From AP-16 sp036395835 (GTDB lineage: Bacteria > Pseudomonadota > Alphaproteobacteria > Rhizobiales > Xanthobacteraceae), in contig DASWCW010000241.1 of the NCBI GenBank assembly GCA_036395835.1, forward strand, positions 1 through 26,881: DNA of 26,881 nucleotides, written 5' to 3'. The notes below the pieces were generated by a model, which searched no databases, was not told where the DNA came from, and worked only from the letters and a program-made list of their open reading frames with translations. Numbering within the stretch: position 1 is the stretch's first letter; each line of letters begins with the position of its first letter. Below, piece by piece: positions 6,594 to 12,455 of the stretch. A program made the position numbers and the translations under genes.

Positions 6594-8201
6594 ATGAGCT
6601 ACATCGCGCCGATCGTTCCCGACAATTCGCCGTTCTCGCCGGCGCAGCGCGCCTGGCTCAACGGCTTGCTGGCCGGTCTCATCGGCACCGATGCGGCGGC
6701 GGTTGCAACCGCGGGGATGGAGACGATTCTCGCTCCGCAAGCGCTGCCCATTCCGCAAGCCGCGCCAGCACACCCCGAGGAATTTCCCTGGCACGACCCG
6801 GCGCTGGCGCTCGACGAGCGCATGAAGCTCGCGGACGGTCGCCCGCTGGAGCGGCGAATGATGGCCGCGATGGGCCAGCTCGATTGCGGCCAGTGCGGGT
6901 ATCTCTGCCAGACCTATGCCGAGGCGATCGCGCGCGGCGAAGAGAACGGCCTCACCCGCTGCGTGCCGGGCGGCAAGGAAACCGCGCGCATGCTCAAGGA
7001 GCTCATCGCGGCCCCGTCCGCCGGCGTGGCCGCGACGTCGGCCGCGAACCCGCCTAAAATCGAAGCTGCGTCGGCGCCGCTCGCTGCGGGCGCGCCGTTG
7101 CTCGCGCGCTTCGAAGGCGCGCTCCGCCTCAATCGGGAAGGATCCGAGAAGGATACCCGGCACGTCGTGTTCCGGCATGACGATCTGGCGCGTGGCTACA
7201 AGGTCGGCGACGCGCTCGGCGTCCACGCGGCCAACGACCCGGAGGTCGTTGCGGCGATCCTCGAGCGTCTGGGAGCCCCGGCTTCTTGCGAGGTGGATTG
7301 TCCCGACGGCACCCGCCGTCCGTTGCGGGAGGCGCTGCTCGAGGCCTGCGATATCGGCCGGCCTTCCGACCAGGCCGTCGAAGTGCTCGCTTCCCGCGCG
7401 CGCGATCCGGCCGAGGCCGACCGCCTGCAGGCGCTTGCCGAAGGCTATCCCGGCGCCGAGCCTGCCAACGCCGATCTGCTCGATCTGTTGCTCGCGTTTC
7501 CGTCGGCACAGCCGCCCATCGAGGAGCTGATTCTCGCACTCGGAAGACTCGAACCGCGACTCTATTCCATTGCTTCCTCGCCCAAGCTGCATCCGGGCGA
7601 GGTGCATCTCACCGTGGCCGCCGTGCGCTATGCGATGCGCGGCCGGCTGCGCAAGGGCGTAGCCTCGAGCTTTCTTGCCGACCGGGCGCAAAAGGGCTGT
7701 GCGATCCCGGTATTCGTCAAGCCCGCGCATGGCTTCGACTTGCCGGCCGATCCGAGCGTCCCGATCGTGATGATTGGGCCGGGCACCGGCATCGCTCCAT
7801 TCCGGGCATTTCTTCAGGATCGCCGCGCGAGCGGCGCCAACGGCAAGAACTGGCTGCTCTTCGGCGATCAACACCGTGAGCTCGATTTTCTGTACGAGCA
7901 GGAGCTGGAAGCTTTTCGCAGGGACGGATTGCTCACCCGACTCGATCTCGCCTTCTCGCGCGATCAGGCCGAAAAGATCTACGTGCAGCATCGCATGCGC
8001 GAACGGGCCGCCGAGCTTTACGCCTGGATCAGCGACGGCGCACACCTCTATGTCTGCGGCGACGCCATCCGCATGGCGCGCGACGTCGATGCCGCGCTTG
8101 CCCATATCATCGCCAAGCAGGCCGGCGTGGCTTTGAGCCGAGCCAAGGCGCAACTTGCCGAGCTCGCCCGCGCCGGCCGTTATCAGCGCGACGTGTATTG
8201 A
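6594..8201 (+). CDS. NADPH-dependent flavoprotein with RnfB-like Fe-S motif, CysJ-like electron donor to NirA
   Basis: This 535-residue protein is usually named sulfite reductase alpha subunit by similarity to CysJ. The N-terminal helix (residues 14-30, FSPAQRAWLNGLLAGLI) is followed by a linker. A cysteine motif comes next (Cys98, Cys101, Cys105, Cys123; C-x2-C-x3-C-x17-C with CGQCGYLC and RCVPGG), like the RnfB-type 4Fe-4S domain. A ferredoxin-NADP reductase module follows: RLYSIASS for FAD, GPGTGIAPFRAFLQDR for NADP, LYVCGDA, and the C-terminal RYQRDVY, identical to the end of E. coli CysJ. There is no flavodoxin/FMN domain. Electrons would run NADPH to FAD to the Fe-S cluster to NirA (inferred). 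The ATG 6594 start has only a weak GGA upstream; a TTG at 6564 is in frame but too close to its Shine-Dalgarno. It lies 36 bases after nirA. Confidence 0.88.
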   Translation: MSYIAPIVPDNSPFSPAQRAWLNGLLAGLIGTDAAAVATAGMETILAPQALPIPQAAPAHPEEFPWHDPALALDERMKLADGRPLERRMMAAMGQLDCGQCGYLCQTYAEAIARGEENGLTRCVPGGKETARMLKELIAAPSAGVAATSAANPPKIEAASAPLAAGAPLLARFEGALRLNREGSEKDTRHVVFRHDDLARGYKVGDALGVHAANDPEVVAAILERLGAPASCEVDCPDGTRRPLREALLEACDIGRPSDQAVEVLASRARDPAEADRLQALAEGYPGAEPANADLLDLLLAFPSAQPPIEELILALGRLEPRLYSIASSPKLHPGEVHLTVAAVRYAMRGRLRKGVASSFLADRAQKGCAIPVFVKPAHGFDLPADPSVPIVMIGPGTGIAPFRAFLQDRRASGANGKNWLLFGDQHRELDFLYEQELEAFRRDGLLTRLDLAFSRDQAEKIYVQHRMRERAAELYAWISDGAHLYVCGDAIRMARDVDAALAHIIAKQAGVALSRAKAQLAELARAGRYQRDVY

Positions 8202-8204
8202 TCT

Positions 8205-8318
8205 TCTACCTCCCCTTCAGGGGAGGTCGCCGGCTGGAGGCCGGTGGGGTAGGGTCGCCCCACCCGGTTCGCCGCTAGTTTAGGCGGCTCACCGACCCTC
8301 CCCTCCGGGGAGGGACAA
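8205..8318. repeat. Composite palindromic intergenic repeat, copy 1
   Basis: An element of about 114 bp is built of nested palindromes. It opens with an 8-bp perfect stem (ACCTCCCC 8208-8215, loop TTCA, GGGGAGGT 8220-8227). The middle carries GGTGGGG facing CCCCACC. It closes with a second 8-bp stem (CCCTCCCC 8296-8303, loop TCC, GGGGAGGG 8307-8314). It begins 3 bases after the flavoprotein stop. Similar CTCCCC/GGGGAG elements are common between genes in Bradyrhizobium-type genomes (from memory). The hairpins could terminate or stabilise the upstream transcript. A second copy in inverted order is at 9207-9321. Confidence 0.8.
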
Positions 8319-8378
8319 GCGTGCATGCCGCCCCGATCGCGCTTAGTATTGCCCGGCCGACCTCACGGAGTTGCGGGC

Positions 8379-9197
8379 ATGAGCGGCGTTCTGGCCGGGC
8401 GGCGCATCGTCGTGCCGGAAACGCGCGAACTCGACGTGCTGGCGCGGATGCTGGAGCGCCAGGGCGCAACCGCGATCCGCTGTCCTTTGGTCTCGATCCA
8501 CGACACGCCCGACGAGGCTCCGGTGCTGGCATGGCTGCGGCGCTTCATCGAGGCTCCGCCCGACGATCTGATCCTGATGACCGGCGAGGGGTTGCAGCGT
8601 CTCGTCGGCTTCGCGCGCCGCGCGGGCATGGAGGATGCTTTTCGGGCGATGCTCGGCAAGGTGAGAAAGGTCACCCGCGGCCCCAAGCCGGTGCGGCGCT
8701 TGCGCGAGCTCGGGCTCGACGCCGATCTGGCCGCCGATCCACCGACCAGCGAAGGTATCGTCGCGGTGCTGCGTGGCCAGGATCTTTCCGGGCGCCGCAT
8801 CGCGGTCCAGCTTTATCCGGAACCCCAGGGGTCCGTCTTGCTGGACTTCCTCGAGCAGAAAGGCGCCAACGCCGATCCGGTGCTTTGTTACGTCTACGGC
8901 TCGCAAACCGAGGATGCGCGCGTCGTCGAAGTCATCGACGAGATGGCCGAGGGTCGGATCGACCTCATCACGTTCACGAGCTCGCCGCAGATCCGCCGGC
9001 TCGAAGAGGTCGCCAGCAAGAACCGCCGTGAAGGCCGGCTGCGCGAGGGCTTGCGGCGCACCACGATTGCAGCGGTCGGGCCGGTAGTCGGCCGCGCGAT
9101 CGAGCAGGCCGGCGCCCGCGTGAGCATCATGCCGGAGAATTTCCACATGCGGCCGATGGTCAATGCGATTCTCGAGGCGTTGGACCTGGAGGGGTGA
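8379..9197 (+). CDS. Uroporphyrinogen-III synthase (HemD family)
   Basis: This 272-residue protein has the two-domain HemD fold, which closes hydroxymethylbilane to uroporphyrinogen III, the precursor of siroheme and heme. Visible elements are the N-terminal strand GRRIVVPETRELDVLARMLE, the hinge LSGRRIAVQLYPEP, the DLITFTSSPQIRRLEE segment (the usual TS-S/A loop) and TTIAAVGPVVGRAIEQAG, followed by the C-terminal MVNAILEAL helix. The ATG at 8379 has GGAG 8 bases upstream; the frame is open further left, but the extension overlaps the repeat and has no family match. NirA needs siroheme, so this copy probably serves nitrite reduction, while a housekeeping hemD may sit elsewhere. The gene is framed by two inverted repeat elements, so it may be transcribed apart from nirA. 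Confidence 0.85.
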   Translation: MSGVLAGRRIVVPETRELDVLARMLERQGATAIRCPLVSIHDTPDEAPVLAWLRRFIEAPPDDLILMTGEGLQRLVGFARRAGMEDAFRAMLGKVRKVTRGPKPVRRLRELGLDADLAADPPTSEGIVAVLRGQDLSGRRIAVQLYPEPQGSVLLDFLEQKGANADPVLCYVYGSQTEDARVVEVIDEMAEGRIDLITFTSSPQIRRLEEVASKNRREGRLREGLRRTTIAAVGPVVGRAIEQAGARVSIMPENFHMRPMVNAILEALDLEG

Positions 9198-9206
9198 TGC
9201 GCCCTT

Positions 9207-9321
9207 TTCCCTCCCCGCCGGGGGAGGGTCGGCAGCGCGCGAATGCGAGCTGCCGGGGTGGGCATACGAAACACCCCGCCCGCCGCGTTGCGCGCGGCGA
9301 CCTCCCCAAAAGGGGAGGTAG
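9207..9321. repeat. Composite palindromic intergenic repeat, copy 2 (inverted)
   Basis: This has the same architecture as the element at 8205-8318 but in the opposite order. It starts with the CCCTCCCC stem (9209-9216, loop GCCG, GGGGAGGG 9221-9228). The middle carries GGGGTGGG facing CACCCCGCCC. It ends with the ACCTCCCC stem (9300-9307, loop AAAA, GGGGAGGT 9312-9319). It lies between two convergent genes, hemD and mgtA, where a bidirectional terminator would be useful. The loops and spacer differ from copy 1, so this is an old family rather than a fresh duplication. Confidence 0.8.
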
Positions 9322-9330
9322 AACGCCCGC

Positions 9331-12018
9331 CTACAGCCACGCCCCGTAGTGGCGGATGTACCAGCCCTTCACGGCCTGCGTAAGCAAGCAGTACGAGAAG
9401 AGCGTCGCCGCGAGCCAGGGGAAATATTCCCACGGCAGCGGAACGAGCCCGATGCTGCGTCCCACCGGCGAGAACGGGATCGCGATCCCGATTGCCATGA
9501 TCAGCAGCGTGAGCAGCAGCAGCGGCGGCGCCGCCGTGCTCTGCACGAACGGAATTTTCGCGGTGCGGATCATGTGCACGATCAGCGTCTGCGTGAGCAG
9601 CCCTTCGACGAACCAGCCGGACTGAAACAATGCCTGGTGCTCCGCGCTGTTGGCACCGAACACGAACCACAGCAGCGCGAAGGTGGTGAGGTCGAAGATC
9701 GAGCTGATCGGACCTACGAACACCATGAATCGCGCGATGTCGTGTGCGATCCACTTGCGCGGCTCGCGCAGATAATCGCCATCGACGCGGTCGAAGGGCA
9801 CCGCCGTTTGCGACAGGTCGTAGAGCAGGTTCTGCACCAGCAGATGGATCGGCAGCATCGGCAGGAACGGCAGGAACGCGCTCGCCACCAGCACGCTGAA
9901 CACGTTGCCGAAATTCGAGCTCGCCGTCATCTTGATGTATTTGATAATGTTGGCGAAGGTCCGGCGGCCCTCGATCACGCCCTGTTCCAGCACCATCAGG
10001 CTCTTCTCCAAGAGGATGATGTCGGCCGCCTCCCGGGCGATATCCGCGGCGGTGTCGACCGAAACGCCGACGTCGGCATCGCGCAACGCGGGCGCATCGT
10101 TGATGCCGTCGCCCAAAAATCCGACCGTGAAACCCTTCGCCTGCAGGGCGCGGATCACGCGCGCCTTCTGCGACGGCGACATCTTGGCGAACACGCTCGC
10201 ACGCTCCGCCAGGTCCGCAAGCTCGGCATCGCTCATGCGATCGAGCGCGCGGCCGAGAACCGGCTTGCCGATGTCGAGCCCGACCTCGCGGCAGATTTTC
10301 GCGGTCACCACGGCATTGTCGCCGGTGAGGATCTTCACGCGGATCCCGTGCTCTCGCAGCGCGGCGATTGCCGGACCCGCGCTCGCCTTCGGCGGATCGA
10401 GGAATGCGAGAAAGCCGCGGATGACCAAGTCCTTCTCGTCGCGCGCCGCATATTGCGTGCGGACCTCGCCGGGACCGAACTCGCGGGTGGCAACGGCGAT
10501 CACCCGGAATCCATCCGCGTTCATGTCGCGGGCGATCGCGCGCAGCCGGTTGCGGGCGGCCTGATCGAGCGGTTTGCGTTCGCCGTCCAGCAGCAGATGC
10601 CGGGAAATCGCCAGCAGCTCCTCGACCGCGCCTTTGCATACCATCAGGTGGGTGCCGTCGGGCTTCTCGACGATCACCGACATCCGGCGGCGGACGAAGT
10701 CGAACGGCAGCTCGTCGATTTTGATGTATTCCTCGTGGCGCGCCTTGGGCGCGAGCTCATCGGCGTAATGCAGCACCGCGGTGTCGAGCAAATTCTTGAG
10801 CCCGGACTGGTGCCGGCTATTGAGCCAGGCGAGCGCCAGGACTTCCTCGTCGTCGCGGCCGAGCACGTCGAGATGGCGCTCGAGAACGATCCGGTCCTGG
10901 GTCAGGGTGCCGGTCTTGTCGGTGCACAGGATCTGCATCGCGCCGAAGTTCTGGATAGCGTTGAGACGCTTCACCACCACCTTGCGGCGCGACATGATCA
11001 CCGCGCCCTTGGCGAGATTGCCGGTGACGATGACCGGCAGCATCTCCGGGGTCAGCCCCACCGCGACCGAGACCGCGAAGAAGAACGCCTGGATCCAGTC
11101 GCCCTTGGTGAAGCCGTTGATCAGCAGCACCACCGGCACCATCGCGGCCATGAACCGGATCAGCACCCAGCTCACGCTGTTGACGCCGCGGTCGAACCCG
11201 GTCTGGGCGCGCTGCCCGACGATCGATTTCGCCAGCGAGCCGAAGTAGGTCCGCGGCCCGGTGGCGATGACGACCGCGGTCGCGGTGCCGCTGACCACGT
11301 TGGTGCCGAGGAAGCACACGTCGGCAACGTCGAGCAGGCCGGGCGCGCCATTGCCGGCGCCCGACGCCGACCTTTGGACGACGCTGCCGAGCGTGTCGTA
11401 TTTCTCCACCGGCAGGGCCTCGCCCGTGAGCACGGCCTGGCTCACGAACAGGTCGCGCGAGGTAATCAGCCTCACGTCCGCCGGGATCATGTCGCCGGCC
11501 GACAGCGCCACGATGTCGCCCCGCACCAGCTCCCGGATCGGGATCTCGCGCCGCCGCGGGGTATCGGCTTCGTCGCGACGCAGCACGGTCGCGGTCGTTC
11601 GCACCATGGCCTTGAGCTGCTCGGCGGCGCGGGTCGAGCGGAATTCCTGCCAGAACCGCAACAGCACGCTCACGCTGATCATGGTCGAGAGCACGGCGAC
11701 GCCACGATCGTCGCCCGTTACGAGCGACACCGCCGTCAATAGCACCAGAATGAGGATGAACGGATTGGCGAACCCGGCGAGGAGTTGCACGTACCAGATG
11801 GGCGGCCGCTCATGCGCGACTTCGTTCGGCCCGATCTCGGCGAGGCGCGCCTCGGCTTCGGCCTCGGTCAGGCCCGCGCGGCTGGTCCCGAGCGCGGCCA
11901 GAATCGCCTCGAGCGCGCCGGGCCACAGTCCCGCGAGCTTCTCCGCGTAACGATTTGCTGGCTCCGCCGGCGCGCCGCCGATCGCCCAAACGCGGGGCAG
12001 GGAGAGGTCCATCCGCAT
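9331..12018 (-). CDS. mgtA: Magnesium-translocating P-type ATPase (MgtA/MgtB type)
   Basis: This 895-residue P3B-type ATPase imports Mg2+ across the inner membrane using ATP. Its length is normal for MgtA. Motifs seen: an N-terminal cation-ATPase helix region (LTEAEAEARLAEIGPNEVAH), the phosphorylation site DKTGTLT (Asp367), KILTGDNAVVTAKICREVG in the P domain and the hinge GDGINDAPALRDADVGVSVD. Paired hydrophobic helices lie before and after, ending with an LLTQTLIVHMIRTAKIPF helix in the C-terminal membrane bundle. MgtA-specific wording such as LLYDLSQTAVPFDRVD supports the subfamily. The start is ATG 12018 with GAGGTG upstream; a second in-frame ATG 6 bases further on is also possible. No MgtC or regulatory gene is adjacent, and no known Mg2+-sensing leader was recognised. 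Confidence 0.95.
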   Translation of the reverse strand: MRMDLSLPRVWAIGGAPAEPANRYAEKLAGLWPGALEAILAALGTSRAGLTEAEAEARLAEIGPNEVAHERPPIWYVQLLAGFANPFILILVLLTAVSLVTGDDRGVAVLSTMISVSVLLRFWQEFRSTRAAEQLKAMVRTTATVLRRDEADTPRRREIPIRELVRGDIVALSAGDMIPADVRLITSRDLFVSQAVLTGEALPVEKYDTLGSVVQRSASGAGNGAPGLLDVADVCFLGTNVVSGTATAVVIATGPRTYFGSLAKSIVGQRAQTGFDRGVNSVSWVLIRFMAAMVPVVLLINGFTKGDWIQAFFFAVSVAVGLTPEMLPVIVTGNLAKGAVIMSRRKVVVKRLNAIQNFGAMQILCTDKTGTLTQDRIVLERHLDVLGRDDEEVLALAWLNSRHQSGLKNLLDTAVLHYADELAPKARHEEYIKIDELPFDFVRRRMSVIVEKPDGTHLMVCKGAVEELLAISRHLLLDGERKPLDQAARNRLRAIARDMNADGFRVIAVATREFGPGEVRTQYAARDEKDLVIRGFLAFLDPPKASAGPAIAALREHGIRVKILTGDNAVVTAKICREVGLDIGKPVLGRALDRMSDAELADLAERASVFAKMSPSQKARVIRALQAKGFTVGFLGDGINDAPALRDADVGVSVDTAADIAREAADIILLEKSLMVLEQGVIEGRRTFANIIKYIKMTASSNFGNVFSVLVASAFLPFLPMLPIHLLVQNLLYDLSQTAVPFDRVDGDYLREPRKWIAHDIARFMVFVGPISSIFDLTTFALLWFVFGANSAEHQALFQSGWFVEGLLTQTLIVHMIRTAKIPFVQSTAAPPLLLLTLLIMAIGIAIPFSPVGRSIGLVPLPWEYFPWLAATLFSYCLLTQAVKGWYIRHYGAWL

Positions 12019-12455
12019 GGCTCACCTCTTCGCCGCACCGGCGAGAGGCGAGCCGGGCTTCAATCAGCCTTGCCGCGCCGCCTCACGGTGCAAACTCTTC
12101 TGTGCTGATCGGGTCCCGCAGGTCGCCGCATGGATGCGACCGCGGGGCTACTAGGTCCGTCGTCCATTTGCATGCCTCGATGGGGCCGGGGCGTATGGAA
12201 GCCCTGCACGCCAAGCCCCGCGAATTTTGGTAACGCAAGATCGGCCGTTGGGTTCATGCCGAAATGGCATTGCGGTTGATGTAGGATCAAGCGGCGCCCC
12301 CGACAACCGCCCAGTACGAATTCCGACCGGCCACGCTTCACGGCGTGCGCTGTCGATCGCCGCGGCCGGCGCTCCGATTTGGCAGCGGCCGCATGGCCTC
12401 ATTGTCACGCGCCGCCCGGTCCGTTATGCGCAACGCGTCCCCAGGCGAGACCTCC
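12019..12455. other. Intergenic region between divergent mgtA and the acyl-CoA synthetase/GNAT gene
   Basis: This 437-bp stretch must hold the promoters of both flanking divergent genes. Only the Shine-Dalgarno sequences could be placed: GAGGTG for mgtA and a weak AGGCGAG before 12456. Short open frames occur on both strands but are rich in Arg/Pro and show no family similarity. No terminator, repeat or convincing -35/-10 pair was identified. Confidence 0.4.

Noticed and set aside
5808..8153. 781-codon open frame antisense to nirA and the flavoprotein
   Set aside because: It spans two real genes and their gap and has no recognisable domain.
9349..11742. 797-codon open frame antisense to mgtA
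   Set aside because: Same antisense effect; the composition (long His/Arg/Gln-rich runs) is not protein-like and the MgtA reading is certain.
12019..12345. Possible Mg2+-sensing leader upstream of mgtA
   Set aside because: The leader is GC-rich and has local hairpins, but no known Mg2+ riboswitch or proline-rich leader peptide could be recognised.
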